64,000 nt of DNA, from NCBI RefSeq assembly GCF_014201355.1, contig NZ_JACHEG010000009.1:1-64000 (forward strand). Reading direction: 5' to 3'. Shown piece after piece: positions 47,482 to 56,974 of this stretch. A program made the position numbers and the translations under genes. Under the pieces are notes generated by a model. It was not told the origin of the DNA. It was given only the letters and a program-made list of their open reading frames with translations, and made no database searches. Source of the DNA: Aliirhizobium wenxiniae (GTDB taxonomy: Bacteria > Pseudomonadota > Alphaproteobacteria > Rhizobiales > Rhizobiaceae). How positions within the stretch are numbered: position 1 is the first letter of the stretch; each line of letters starts with the position of its first letter.

Positions 47482-48777
47482 CTATTCCGGCTTCGGAGCG
47501 CTTTTCCTGCCGCTGCGCTTCGGCTTCGACGTCGGATCACCTGGTCGGCTTCCGGAATGCAACCGGGTGAATTCGACGATCCGCGGCGCAATCTCCTGGC
47601 GGAAGCGGGAGCCATTGAAAACGCCGTAATGGCCGACATCCGGCTGCATGTAATGAAGGCGCATCGCGTCTGGAATATTCGGGCATATCGCGTGGGCGGC
47701 ATTGGTCTGGCCCAAGCCTGAGATATCGTCATTCTCGCCTTCGACCGTCATCAGCGCGACGTTGCGAATGGTCCCGGTGTCGACCGGGACATCGCGATGC
47801 ATCATCTCGCCCTTCGGCAAGGAATGGCGGATGAAGACGGTATCGACAGTCTGGAGATAGAACTCCTCCGTCAGGTCCATCACGGCGAGATATTCGTCGT
47901 AGAAATCCCGATGTCGCTCCGCCGACTCACCGTCATTCTTGACGAGGTGATCGAAGAATTCGCGATGCGCCATCACGTGGCGGTCGAGGTTCATCGACAT
48001 GAATCCCGAAAGCTGCAGGAAGCCGGGATAGACCGGACGCATGAAGCCGGGCTGCGGAAAGGGTACCGTCATGATGACGTTATCCTTGAACCATTCGAGC
48101 GGATGCTCGTTTGCCAGCTTGTTGACCGCCGTTGGGTTGATGCGGGTATCGATCGGGCCGCCCATCAGGATCATCGAGGCGGGCAACATCGGATCCTTCC
48201 GCGTCTCCATGATCGCAACGGCGGCGAGGACCGGGACGGAAGGCTGGCAGACGCCGGCGACATGCGCACCGGGGCCTATCTCGTGCAGCATATCGATGAC
48301 GTAATCGATGTAATCGTTAAGATCGAAACCGCCTTCGGTGACCGGCACGATCCGCGCATCGACCCAATCGGTGATGTAAACTTCCGCATGGGGAAGAAGC
48401 GCTTCGACCGTTCCACGCAGAAGCGTCGCATAATGCCCGGACATGGGCGCGACCAGCAAGATTTTCGGATCCGCCTGGTGGGTAGGCGGAAGGTCGCGCT
48501 TGAAATGCAGCAGCTGACAGAACGGCTTCGACCAGACTATCTCTTCTTCCACCGCGACCGTTTCGCCATTCATGATGGTTTCGTTGAGGCCGAAATCCGG
48601 CTTGGCATACCGTCGTGTCGCCCGCTCGAAAACTTCGAGGCTTGCCGTCAGCGTGCGGCCCAGGACGGTTTGCGACATGGGATTAAGCGGATTGCTGGAG
48701 ACATAACGAAGTGCTTCCGCGCCGGCGCGAAACGGCGCGAGCGCGGCGTGGTTCAACTCATACAGCTGATAAAACAT
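47482..48777 (-). CDS. phaZ: Intracellular polyhydroxyalkanoate depolymerase
   Basis: Enzyme mobilising stored PHB granules, 431 residues. The nucleophile is a cysteine: C177 in HVAGVCQPSVPVLA, as in the intracellular PhaZ group of Cupriavidus. The serine seen in secreted depolymerases is absent. Acidic and histidine partners lie further on (VEGENDDISG and PDVGHYGVF). No signal peptide is present. The ATG at 48777 starts at the conserved MFYQLYELNHA. A lysine/arginine-rich tail may bind granules. Confidence 0.94.
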   Translation of the reverse strand: MFYQLYELNHAALAPFRAGAEALRYVSSNPLNPMSQTVLGRTLTASLEVFERATRRYAKPDFGLNETIMNGETVAVEEEIVWSKPFCQLLHFKRDLPPTHQADPKILLVAPMSGHYATLLRGTVEALLPHAEVYITDWVDARIVPVTEGGFDLNDYIDYVIDMLHEIGPGAHVAGVCQPSVPVLAAVAIMETRKDPMLPASMILMGGPIDTRINPTAVNKLANEHPLEWFKDNVIMTVPFPQPGFMRPVYPGFLQLSGFMSMNLDRHVMAHREFFDHLVKNDGESAERHRDFYDEYLAVMDLTEEFYLQTVDTVFIRHSLPKGEMMHRDVPVDTGTIRNVALMTVEGENDDISGLGQTNAAHAICPNIPDAMRLHYMQPDVGHYGVFNGSRFRQEIAPRIVEFTRLHSGSRPGDPTSKPKRSGRKSAPKPE

Positions 48778-48946
48778 GATCGCGCTGCCTTTCATGGCGG
48801 TGCACTCCTCTCCTCATGCGCTCCGCAGAGCGCCTCCCTCCCCTTGTCCATCTATGACGGATGTGTGGCCGATTGTCACCTGCGTCAGGGTGATTGCCAA
48901 AGGGCGGGCGAGGCATATGTTGGGACAGACCAGCAAGGAGCAGTTC

Positions 48947-49546
48947 ATGACCAGCAGCAATTCACGCACGTCCGAGTTTCCGATCGACGCCTATTTTCTC
49001 GACCGCTGGTCACCACGCGCCTTTACCGACGAGACGATGGATCGCGAGCAGATGCTGACCATCCTCGATGCGGCACATTGGGCACCCTCTTCCGGCAACA
49101 ACCAGCCCTGGCGCTTCATCTATGGTCTGCGCGGCACGCCCGCATTCGAGGCGATCCTCGATCTTCTCGTTCCCGGCAACCAGCGCTGGGCCAGAAATGC
49201 CGCCGCCCTGATGATCATCGTTTCGAAGAGTTATCGGGTTTCATCAAACGGCGAACACAAGCCCGCCTATACGCATTCCTACGATACGGGCGCGGCGTGG
49301 TTTTCGGTGATCTGCCAGGCCATGAAGCTAGGCTATCACGCGCATGGGATGGAAGGGTTCGACAAGGAAAAAGCCGTCGATGTGCTTGAATTGCCGGAGG
49401 GTTTCAGGGTGGAGGCTGCGGCCGCGCTTGGCCGCATGGCCGCGAAGGAGACATTGCCGGAAGACCTGCGCGAGCGCGAGGTGCCGAGCGGACGCAAAGC
49501 CGTTTCCGAGATCGCCTTCGAGGGAAAGTTTTCCGGCGATCCGTGA
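48947..49546 (+). CDS. Nitroreductase family flavoprotein
   Basis: FMN-dependent nitroreductase-fold protein of 199 residues. FMN-contact segments are visible: RWSPRAF near residue 20, APSSGNNQPWRF near 47-58, and ALGRMA near the C-terminus. AAGGAG at 48935-48940 fixes the ATG at 48947. The physiological substrate is unknown. It is divergent from phaZ and ends in a terminator shared with the converging gyrB. Confidence 0.9.
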   Translation: MTSSNSRTSEFPIDAYFLDRWSPRAFTDETMDREQMLTILDAAHWAPSSGNNQPWRFIYGLRGTPAFEAILDLLVPGNQRWARNAAALMIIVSKSYRVSSNGEHKPAYTHSYDTGAAWFSVICQAMKLGYHAHGMEGFDKEKAVDVLELPEGFRVEAAAALGRMAAKETLPEDLREREVPSGRKAVSEIAFEGKFSGDP

Positions 49547-49567
49547 TAGAAAGCGCGACCGTGCAAA

Positions 49568-49583
49568 GGTTTCACGTGAATCC
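49568..49583. other. parS-like site after the nitroreductase gene
   Basis: GGTTTCACGTGAATCC, differing by one base from the sites at 34097 and 38731. It is intergenic, 10.5 kb from the predicted origin, the closest of the five. Confidence 0.45.
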
Positions 49584-49598
49584 TTAGCCGGATGCAAA

Positions 49599-49625
49599 AA
49601 CGGGGCCTTTCGGCCCCGTTTCAAT
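49599..49625. terminator. Terminator between nitroreductase gene and gyrB
   Basis: AACGGGGCC (49599-49607) pairs with GGCCCCGTT (49612-49620) around TTTC. A-rich and T-rich flanks make it usable from both sides, which suits the convergent genes. Confidence 0.88.
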
Positions 49626-49645
49626 TTCGGGCTGAGCGAAAAAAC

Positions 49646-52081
49646 TCAGATATCGAGGTTTGCAACGCTCAATGCGTTGTCCTGAATGAACTCGCGGCGC
49701 GGCTCGACTTCGTCGCCCATGAGCCGGGAGAAGAGGCCATCTGCATCGGTCGCGTCGTTGACCTTGACCTGAAGCAGTGAGCGAACATTCGGGTCGAGCG
49801 TGGTTTCCCACAGCTGCTCGGCATTCATTTCGCCGAGACCCTTGTAGCGCTGCATCGACAGACCCTTGCGGCCTGCAGCGAAGATCGCATCGAGAAGCGC
49901 ACGGGGACCGGAGATTTCCAGCTGGCCATCCTTGCGGGCAAGGATCGGCGAGGTCGAATAGATTTCCTGCAGACGGCTCGACAGCTGATCGATATGGCGA
50001 GCGTCGGCCGAGCCGATCAGCGCGTTATCAATGAAGGCGACTTCGCGAACGCCGCGCACCATGCGTTCGAAACGCAGGCCACCCTCGTCCGTCACGTGAC
50101 CGGTCCAGCCGCGTTCCGTCTCTTCCGCGATCATGTCCAGGCGCTGTGCAACGAGATCGGCGGTCTGCTGGGCACGTTCGCGGTTGTCGGTAAGGTCCGG
50201 ATTGAGCGCGCCGGCAATTGCCGCCTGCTCGATGATCGAACGGTTATAGCGGGAATGAAGACCGTCGACGAGCGAGCGCAGGCGCTGTGCATCGTGGATC
50301 ACTTCGCGCATGTCTTCGCCGACACGAACCTCACCGGAACCGACGATCAACCTTGCTTCCTCGATACCCATGCTGATGAGGTATTCCTCGAGTGCCGCCT
50401 CGTTCTTCAGGTACTGAACGGACTTGCCGCGCGCGACCTTATAGAGCGGCGGCTGGGCGATGTAGATGTGGCCACGCTCGATCAGTTCCGGCATCTGGCG
50501 GAAGAAGAAGGTCAGGAGCAGCGTGCGAATATGCGCTCCGTCGACATCAGCGTCCGTCATGATGATGATCTTGTGATAGCGCAGCTTGTCGGCGTTGAAC
50601 TCGTCCTTACCGATCGATGTGCCGAGCGCGGTGATGAGCGTGCCGATTTCCTGGCTGGAAAGCATCTTGTCGAAACGGGCGCGCTCGACGTTCAGGATCT
50701 TACCACGCAGCGGTAGGATTGCCTGGTTTTCACGCGAGCGACCCTGCTTGGCGGAACCACCTGCCGAGTCACCCTCGACGAGGAAGACTTCGGATTTTGC
50801 CGGATCACGTTCGGAGCAATCGGCCAGCTTGCCCGGTAGAGATGCGATGTCGAGAACGCCCTTGCGGCGGGTCAGTTCGCGCGCCTTGCGGGCGGCTTCA
50901 CGGGCGACAGCGGCTTCTACGACCTTGCCGACAAGAACCTTGGCTTCTGTTGGATGCTCTTCCAGCCAGGAGCTGAGAGCCTCGTTGACGAGGCTTTCGA
51001 CAACGGGGCGAACTTCCGAAGAAACCAGCTTGTCCTTGGTCTGCGACGAGAATTTCGGATCCGGAACCTTGACCGACAGCACGGCCGTCAGTCCTTCGCG
51101 GCAGTCGTCACCGGTCAACGAAACCTTCTCGCGCTTCATGATACCCGAGGTTTCCGCGTAGGACGTGATCTGCCTGGTGAGCGCTCCACGGAAACCCGCC
51201 ATGTGGGTTCCGCCGTCACGCTGAGGAATATTGTTGGTAAAGCAGAGAACATTCTCGTGGTAACTGTCGTTCCACCACATGGCCACTTCAACCGTCATCC
51301 CGTCCTTCTCGCCCTTGATGGCGACAGGCTTGTCAACGAGCGGTTTCTTCGAGCGATCGAGATAGCTAACGAAGGCTTCGAGGCCGCCGTCATAGATCAT
51401 TTCCTCTTCCTTCACGTCCGGCTTGCGGCGATCCGTGAGCCGGATTCTGACGCCAGAATTCAGGAAGGCGAGTTCGCGAAGGCGGTGTTCGAGCGTGTTG
51501 TAATCGAACTCCGTCATGGTGAAGGTCTCGGGGCTGGCAAGGAAGGTGACTTCCGTGCCCGAACGGCCTTCGTATTCACCGATCTCCTTCAGCGGCGCAT
51601 CGGCGACACCATGGGTGAAGCGAATTTCATGGACCTTGCCGTTACGGCGGATCTTAAGCTTGAGCCAGACCGACAGCGCATTAACGACCGAGACGCCAAC
51701 GCCGTGCAGACCGCCGGAAACCTTATAGGAATTCTGGTCGAACTTGCCGCCGGCATGGAGCTGGGTCATGATGACTTCAGCCGCCGAGACACCCTCTTCC
51801 TTGTGGATGTCCGTCGGGATGCCGCGACCGTTGTCGGTCACGGTGACGGAACCATCGGAATTGAGCGTGACGGTGACGATGTCGGCATGGCCGGCCAGTG
51901 CCTCATCGATCGCGTTGTCGACGACTTCGTAGACCATATGGTGAAGACCGGAGCCATCATCCGTATCACCGATATACATGCCGGGGCGCTTGCGAACGGC
52001 ATCCAAGCCCTTCAGCACCTTGATCGAATCGGCACCATATTCTGCACTCGCACCATTTTCGCTGGCGGGTAGATCGGTCAT
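49646..52081 (-). CDS. gyrB: DNA gyrase subunit B
   Basis: ATPase subunit of gyrase, 811 residues. The GHKL ATP site shows NAIDEALAGHAD, the TOPRIM metal motif EGDSAGGSAKQGR is intact, and DADVDGAHI carries the second acidic cluster. The QRYKGLGEMN signature is near the end. A ParE paralogue is a theoretical alternative, but length and the ATPase start (IKVLKGLDAVRKRPGMYIGD) suit GyrB. It does not lie next to recF or dnaN; in rhizobia these are scattered. Confidence 0.97.
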   Translation of the reverse strand: MTDLPASENGASAEYGADSIKVLKGLDAVRKRPGMYIGDTDDGSGLHHMVYEVVDNAIDEALAGHADIVTVTLNSDGSVTVTDNGRGIPTDIHKEEGVSAAEVIMTQLHAGGKFDQNSYKVSGGLHGVGVSVVNALSVWLKLKIRRNGKVHEIRFTHGVADAPLKEIGEYEGRSGTEVTFLASPETFTMTEFDYNTLEHRLRELAFLNSGVRIRLTDRRKPDVKEEEMIYDGGLEAFVSYLDRSKKPLVDKPVAIKGEKDGMTVEVAMWWNDSYHENVLCFTNNIPQRDGGTHMAGFRGALTRQITSYAETSGIMKREKVSLTGDDCREGLTAVLSVKVPDPKFSSQTKDKLVSSEVRPVVESLVNEALSSWLEEHPTEAKVLVGKVVEAAVAREAARKARELTRRKGVLDIASLPGKLADCSERDPAKSEVFLVEGDSAGGSAKQGRSRENQAILPLRGKILNVERARFDKMLSSQEIGTLITALGTSIGKDEFNADKLRYHKIIIMTDADVDGAHIRTLLLTFFFRQMPELIERGHIYIAQPPLYKVARGKSVQYLKNEAALEEYLISMGIEEARLIVGSGEVRVGEDMREVIHDAQRLRSLVDGLHSRYNRSIIEQAAIAGALNPDLTDNRERAQQTADLVAQRLDMIAEETERGWTGHVTDEGGLRFERMVRGVREVAFIDNALIGSADARHIDQLSSRLQEIYSTSPILARKDGQLEISGPRALLDAIFAAGRKGLSMQRYKGLGEMNAEQLWETTLDPNVRSLLQVKVNDATDADGLFSRLMGDEVEPRREFIQDNALSVANLDI

Positions 52082-52222
52082 TCAGCTTCTTCCAGTTGGT
52101 TCTTCTCGGTGACGCGCGAATCACCGCTTTTTCCGTTTTCAATATAGGAAATCGCGGGCGGCTTCTAAAGGTTGAGCACACCATTATGGCAGGAAAGCCG
52201 TGGTTCTTCCCGAGAAAAATGA

Positions 52223-52579
52223 CTATTGCGGGCTCTTCAAGAGCCGGTTGAGCTCTTCTACCATCTCCGGCGTCAAAGTGCTAATCCGTTTCGACAGCTG
52301 ATTGGCCAGAAACGTGTATTCAGGCGGCAGGCCTGCGGTATCGATTACCACCCTGGGATCGGATGCATCCGCCAGGCGGAAGAGATCATCCGCCTCGTCC
52401 CAGATGATGTTGAAATAGCCGGCAATGCGTTGCAGAAGCTCGAAGGTCGGGCGGCCGCGATGGCCGTGTTCGAGCGCGGAGAGATAGGCGGGCGTGACAC
52501 CGATTGCCTGCGCCAGGGTGCGCTGGGTGACGCCCCTGCGCTGGCGCAGTTCGCGCATCGCCTGGCCGAACGGCGTCAA
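52223..52579 (-). CDS. Helix-turn-helix transcriptional regulator
   Basis: A 118-residue XRE-type regulator: a Cro/CI helix-turn-helix at about residues 5-60 (MRELRQRRGVTQRTLAQAIG then PAYLSALEHGHRG), with a short helical tail. TTG at 52579 is the likely start: GAGGA lies just upstream and TTGA overlaps the stop of the Smr gene. Longer starts would read through the Smr gene. It is translated with the smr-mltA-timA set, and its target is unknown. Confidence 0.86.
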   Translation of the reverse strand: MTPFGQAMRELRQRRGVTQRTLAQAIGVTPAYLSALEHGHRGRPTFELLQRIAGYFNIIWDEADDLFRLADASDPRVVIDTAGLPPEYTFLANQLSKRISTLTPEMVEELNRLLKSPQ

Positions 52580-53139
52580 CGCTCGGTCCTCTCTGTACGC
52601 GCCAGCCTTACATAAAGCGCACCTTCGCCGCCGTGATGGCGGGCTGCCCATTCATAGGACGAAATCAGGAAACGAAACTCGGCCTTGGAGAACCAGAGTG
52701 GGACTGCGCGGCGAAGCGCGCCTTCGCTGCCCATCGAGCTGCCCTTACCGGTGATGACGAGAACATGGCGCAGGCCCCGTTCATGCGCCCGATAAATGAA
52801 ATCGAGCAGAAGATCATGCGCCTCACCCTGGAACAGGCCATGAAGATCAAGGCGCGCCTCGATCGCAAGCCTTCCCTTGGCGAGTTTCTTCTTCGTCGGC
52901 TTTTCCAGCGGATAGTGATAGCCGGCAGGTTTTTTCGCGGTGCGGCTCTGCTCGGTTACCGGTTCAGCCACTTCGCGCGGAAGTGCAGGTTTCGATTTCT
53001 CGACCTCTGCCGCATGGGCTTCCTCTTCCGCCTCGAAGGCGGCAAGGTCGGTCCAGCGTTCCTTGAAGGCGCGCGTGGATTTTGCCACCTTGCCCCAGAG
53101 TATCCGCTCCTCGGAATTGAGTTTACGTCCGCCGCTCAT
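52576..53139 (-). CDS. Smr domain protein
   Basis: A 187-residue protein with a C-terminal Smr domain (LDLHG at 97-101, VITGKG near 128-133), found in MutS2 and in stand-alone proteins that cleave nucleic acids. The N-terminal 90 residues are charged and probably disordered. Recent work on other Smr proteins links them to cleavage at collided ribosomes; whether that holds here is open. It overlaps mltA at its 5' end and the HTH gene at its 3' end. Confidence 0.9.
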   Translation of the reverse strand: MSGGRKLNSEERILWGKVAKSTRAFKERWTDLAAFEAEEEAHAAEVEKSKPALPREVAEPVTEQSRTAKKPAGYHYPLEKPTKKKLAKGRLAIEARLDLHGLFQGEAHDLLLDFIYRAHERGLRHVLVITGKGSSMGSEGALRRAVPLWFSKAEFRFLISSYEWAARHHGGEGALYVRLARTERTER

Positions 53140-54260
53140 GCTCCAAACCTGCCAGCCGCCGCCTTGGGAATCAGGATATAGAAATCGGCTTCGTTCCTGA
53201 CCGTTCCGGCGCGTTCTCCCGCTTCGTAACCCGAACCGGTAAAGATATCGCCGCGGCTCGGGCCGACAATAGCCGATCCGGTATCGAGCGCCAGCATCAG
53301 CCTGGCAAAGGGTTGACCGTCATCGAGATGAAGCAGCGTCGGAGCATGAATGAAGAAGGGATAGCCGAATGTGTGGATCATACGATCCACCGCAAGGGAG
53401 CGCCCGGCGATGAGCGGCACCTTGGCCGCTGCGACAGGACCGAGCATGTCGTCGGAAACATCGGCATCGCGGAAGAAGATATAGGACCGGTTATGCCAAA
53501 GGATTTCGTCAACCTTAGCCGGATTCTCTGCCAGCCATCTGCGAATGCTCTGCATCGAGATTTCTTGGCGCGGTATTTCGCCGAGATCGATCAGGAGTTT
53601 TCCGATGGGCGAAAACGGATGTCCCGCCTTTGCGGCATAGGTGACACGGCGAATGGCGCCCTCCGGATAACGGAGGCGGGCAGCGCCCTGGACATGGGCG
53701 AAAAAGACGTCGACCTTCGATCGTGCCCATGCAATCTCAAGACCGCGGCCAGTGAGAAAGCCCTGATCGATTTCCTTGCGATCCGGGTATTCGGTCACGC
53801 CCGATGCGATCGCTCGACCAAACATGTAGCCGGAGTCCATGTCGGAGGGACGATTGGTTTCGTCGAGATCGACAAGGTCGTGCGGGCGGAAATAAAACGG
53901 GTGTGCGAAGGTCTCGTCAGGTTTTTCCGAGACATCGACTTCCGGCTCGTAAAAGGCGGTCACCAAACCCGGCTGGGCGTCGTCGCGCTTGATACGGAAG
54001 GGAATGCAATTGTCTTCAAAAAAAGCACGCGCCTGCGCGGCGGTCATATCCGTCGATCGCATGCCGGCTGCTGCCAGAAGTGGCTTGAGATCATCTGCGG
54101 TGAAGCCGAGAGCACCGGTGCGATAGGGCTTCACGTCCCGAATGTGGGAGAGACACCGCGCCATTGCGTCAAACAAGGCGCGGGGATCGTCCCTTTCCCA
54201 ACCGGGAAGATCGCCGAAGGATACGGCGGACAGGCAGTATCCTGGCGAAGTCGGGCTCAT
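53136..54260 (-). CDS. mltA: Membrane-bound lytic transglycosylase A family (MltA)
   Basis: MltA/3D-domain lytic transglycosylase that cleaves glycan strands of peptidoglycan, 374 residues. MltA-specific segments are GLVTAFYEPEVDVS near 100 and the C-terminal double-psi 3D part LALDTGSAIVGPSRGDIFTGSG, with catalytic-type aspartates. No signal peptide or lipobox is visible at the N-terminus (MSPTSPGYCLSAVSFGDLPG), which is odd for a periplasmic enzyme. The start overlaps the timA stop (ATGA). Confidence 0.9.
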   Translation of the reverse strand: MSPTSPGYCLSAVSFGDLPGWERDDPRALFDAMARCLSHIRDVKPYRTGALGFTADDLKPLLAAAGMRSTDMTAAQARAFFEDNCIPFRIKRDDAQPGLVTAFYEPEVDVSEKPDETFAHPFYFRPHDLVDLDETNRPSDMDSGYMFGRAIASGVTEYPDRKEIDQGFLTGRGLEIAWARSKVDVFFAHVQGAARLRYPEGAIRRVTYAAKAGHPFSPIGKLLIDLGEIPRQEISMQSIRRWLAENPAKVDEILWHNRSYIFFRDADVSDDMLGPVAAAKVPLIAGRSLAVDRMIHTFGYPFFIHAPTLLHLDDGQPFARLMLALDTGSAIVGPSRGDIFTGSGYEAGERAGTVRNEADFYILIPKAAAGRFGA

Positions 54261-54955
54261 TGTTCGGATTCGGTCGCGATCAGTTTCCAGTTCGGATCCT
54301 TGGAGCGGACATCCCTTGCGAAGGTCCAGATATCGGTCACTTCGGCAACGGCTTCCTGATCGCCATCGATCAGCTTGCCATCCTTGTCGAAGGTGGCGGA
54401 AATCAGCTGGCTGACGATGCGAACCGTGACCTGAGCTTCCGATTGTTTGAGCGCAGCCTGAGTGAAGGCAGCCTTGTCGATGCCGACGAAAGTGGACTTG
54501 ACCACTTCGCCGCGGGTCTCGCGTTCACGAATAGCGGCATCGAAGCCTTCAAAGACTTCCTTCGACAGAAGGCCCTTCAAGGTTTTCCGGTCGCCATCGG
54601 CAAAGGCCATGACGATCATCTCATAGGCCATCTTGGCGCCGTTCAAGAATTCCTTGGGCTGGAAGGACACATCGGCCTTTATCAGCGACTTCAGCGCGTC
54701 GTTCAACTCTGTGCCAGGCTTTGCCAGCGCATCGACTTCCGTCAGTCGCTGGTCCTCTTCGCCGGCTTCGCGACGCGGCAAAGTTACAACCTTCCCGTCA
54801 TCCGCAGCTGCGGGAGTTTTCAGCGCTTCACGCGAGACATACGTCTCCGGCGGCTTCTCATTTCCCGTCCGGCGGCCGAGCACACTGCGCAGTTGCAGGA
54901 AAATAAGGACCGCAGCAACAAGGAAAAAGAGTGTAATGAAGTCGTTGGAGCCCAT
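54257..54955 (-). CDS. timA: Tim44/TimA family membrane-associated protein
   Basis: A 232-residue protein with an N-terminal membrane anchor (DFITLFFLVAAVLIFLQLRSVLG) and a C-terminal Tim44-like domain (about residues 85-230), the fold of the mitochondrial import motor adaptor. Bacterial TimA proteins of alphaproteobacteria have this layout; their role is not settled. It heads the overlapping run timA-mltA-smr-HTH and is divergent from fxsA. Confidence 0.9.
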   Translation of the reverse strand: MGSNDFITLFFLVAAVLIFLQLRSVLGRRTGNEKPPETYVSREALKTPAAADDGKVVTLPRREAGEEDQRLTEVDALAKPGTELNDALKSLIKADVSFQPKEFLNGAKMAYEMIVMAFADGDRKTLKGLLSKEVFEGFDAAIRERETRGEVVKSTFVGIDKAAFTQAALKQSEAQVTVRIVSQLISATFDKDGKLIDGDQEAVAEVTDIWTFARDVRSKDPNWKLIATESEQ

Positions 54956-55075
54956 ATTAACCCACGATTACCGTTTAAAAGTTGAATTCACATCATCATA
55001 TAGTCTGCATTAAGCCATCTTCAAATAGCGAAGGCGTGAGCCTTCGAAACGACCTCGCTCAACACACATTGGATC

Positions 55076-55600
55076 ATGCGCCCATTTATTGCTTTTAGCG
55101 TGCTGCTTGCCTGGCCTTTGGCCGAAATCGCCGGATTTGTCGTGGTCGGGCGTGCGCTCGGCCTTTGGTGGACACTTGGCCTTGTCATCGGCACCGGATT
55201 GCTCGGCGCCTTCATGATGCGGCAACAGGGCCTGCATCTCCTAAAGAAGCTTTCCGAACAAAGTCAGCAAGGGCAGATCCCGGCGAGCTCCGTTATCGAC
55301 GGGGCAATGATCGTGGTTGCCGGCATACTTCTGCTTCTGCCCGGTTTTGTCACCGACATTATCGGTATCGCGCTGTTCATTCCGTTCGTGCGACGTCTGC
55401 TCTGGTCTGCGATCGGAAAACGCGTCGTGGTGGTCGGTCCCCGCGGCAGCCGGGGCGGTTTCAGCCATCCGTCCGGCGGCGCGCGCGAAAACCCGAATGC
55501 GACCGGCAAGGTCGTCGATCTCGATGAGGAAGATTTTCACCGGAACTCGGATCCAAACCCATCTTCACCATGGTCAAAAGGCATCGACCGCGATCCGTGA
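55076..55600 (+). CDS. fxsA: FxsA family membrane protein
   Basis: A 174-residue inner-membrane protein. Hydrophobic segments lie at about 3-22, 27-45 and 75-100 (IVVAGILLLLPGFVTDIIGI is the family signature). The C-terminus is glycine-rich and charged. In E. coli FxsA affects phage exclusion; its general function is unknown. timA-fxsA-secB as neighbours is normal for Rhizobiales. Confidence 0.9.
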   Translation: MRPFIAFSVLLAWPLAEIAGFVVVGRALGLWWTLGLVIGTGLLGAFMMRQQGLHLLKKLSEQSQQGQIPASSVIDGAMIVVAGILLLLPGFVTDIIGIALFIPFVRRLLWSAIGKRVVVVGPRGSRGGFSHPSGGARENPNATGKVVDLDEEDFHRNSDPNPSSPWSKGIDRDP

Positions 55601-55682
55601 CCATAAGCCAGAGCCGCAACGGGTTGTAAGCGAAAAGCCTAGATGTTATGCGGCCACAACGCATCAGTCCTGAGGATATCCC

Positions 55683-56159
55683 ATGGCAGACGAAAACACG
55701 CAGTCGGCGAGCCCTTCGCTCAACATTCTCGCCCAGTACACCAAGGACCTTTCCTTCGAAAATCCTGGTGCACCCCGGTCGCTCCAGGCACGTGACAACG
55801 CGCCGGCCATCAATATCGGCGTGAATGTCAACGCCAACCCGCTGTCGGATACCGATTTCGACGTGGTTCTTTCGCTGAACGCCGAAGCCAAGGAAGGCGA
55901 CAAGGTCGTGTTCGCAGCCGAATTGGTTTACGGCGGCGTCTTCCGCATTACCGGTTTCCCGCAGGAGCACATGCTGCCGGTTCTGTTCATCGAATGCCCG
56001 CGCCTGCTGTTCCCCTTCGCGCGTCAGATCATCGCAGACGTGACCCGCAACGGTGGTTTCCCGCCGCTGATGATCGATCCGATCGATTTTGCCCAGATGT
56101 TTTCGCAGCGCATGGCCGAAGAACAGGCCCGCGCCAAGGTTCAGCCACTCAACAGCTGA
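55683..56159 (+). CDS. secB: Protein-export chaperone SecB
   Basis: Cytosolic chaperone that keeps preproteins unfolded and hands them to SecA, 158 residues. The core NINVNANPLSDTDFDVVLSL-like strand and PVLFIECPRLLFPFARQII are diagnostic. It is followed by an intrinsic terminator. GAGGA lies just upstream of the ATG. Confidence 0.97.
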   Translation: MADENTQSASPSLNILAQYTKDLSFENPGAPRSLQARDNAPAINIGVNVNANPLSDTDFDVVLSLNAEAKEGDKVVFAAELVYGGVFRITGFPQEHMLPVLFIECPRLLFPFARQIIADVTRNGGFPPLMIDPIDFAQMFSQRMAEEQARAKVQPLNS

Positions 56160-56173
56160 TCAGACAAAATCAG

Positions 56174-56202
56174 AAAAGCCCGGGAATTCCCGGGCTTTTT
56201 TA
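56174..56202. terminator. Terminator between secB and dnaQ
   Basis: AAAAGCCCGGG and CCCGGGCTTTT form a perfect symmetrical stem around AATT, followed by T-rich sequence. It works for both converging genes. Confidence 0.92.
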
Positions 56203-56225
56203 TTGCTCTGTCGCTATGTCTCATG

Positions 56226-56270
56226 CAGTTCCAGGCGCAAGACCGTTTTACGCTTTTGCTGGAATGACTT
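56226..56270. repeat. Short rhizobial intergenic repeat, copy 3
   Basis: CAGTTCCAGGCGCAAGACCG then TTTTACGCTTTTGCTGGAAT. The CTTTTGCTGGAAT portion is shared with copy 1 at 10021-10070. It touches the dnaQ stop codon. Confidence 0.45.
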
Positions 56271-56974
56271 TATTCCTGACCATATTTCAGCCAGATCGCC
56301 TTGCCCTTCATGGAGGCGATCATTGATGCATGGTGCTCCAAATCCTGTGCGGTCAACCGGTTCGCAAGTGCGCGCGGGCGCACATGGTCCGTGATGACCA
56401 CCGTCTCTTCAGTCTCGGCGACTTCCACCACCTGATCTGAGCCAACCAGTCCCAAGGCGGCCTGTCGGCCACCATTCATTTCAATATAAACTTCGGCCAG
56501 TAGTTCGGAGTCCAGCAATGCGCCGTGTTTTGTACGGTGGGTGTTGTCGATCCCGTAACGACGGCAAAGAGCGTCGAGCGAGTTCGGACCCATTGGGTGT
56601 TTGCGACGCGCCATGGCCAGCGTATCGACAACCTGATCGGTAGGTACAGGCGGCAAACCTATCCGCTCGAATTCTGCGTTGATGAAACCCATGTCGAAGT
56701 TGGCGTTATGGGCGATCCATCGTGCCCCTTCGAAAAAGTCCACGATCTGCTGCGCGACTTCCGCGAAACTCGGCTTGTCTTTCAAGAACTCATCCGTGAT
56801 GCCATGGACAGCCAAAGCATCGGGATGAACCTTACGATCACCCGGATTGATGAAGATGTGGATCGTCTTTCCGCTCGGGAAATTGTTGATCAGCTCGACA
56901 CCGCCGATTTCGATGATGCGATCCTGCTTGGATTCAAGCCCGGTCGTTTCCGTATCGAAAATGATGTCACGCAT
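56270..56974 (-). CDS. dnaQ: DNA polymerase III epsilon subunit
   Basis: Proofreading 3'-5' exonuclease of the replicative polymerase, 234 residues from ATG 56974. Exo I is DTETTG (D7, E9), Exo II lies in WIAHNANFDMGF, and Exo III is HGALLDSELLAEVY. It belongs to the leftward origin-flanking cluster ppsR-maf-aroE-coaE-dnaQ. Confidence 0.96.
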   Translation of the reverse strand: MRDIIFDTETTGLESKQDRIIEIGGVELINNFPSGKTIHIFINPGDRKVHPDALAVHGITDEFLKDKPSFAEVAQQIVDFFEGARWIAHNANFDMGFINAEFERIGLPPVPTDQVVDTLAMARRKHPMGPNSLDALCRRYGIDNTHRTKHGALLDSELLAEVYIEMNGGRQAALGLVGSDQVVEVAETEETVVITDHVRPRALANRLTAQDLEHHASMIASMKGKAIWLKYGQE

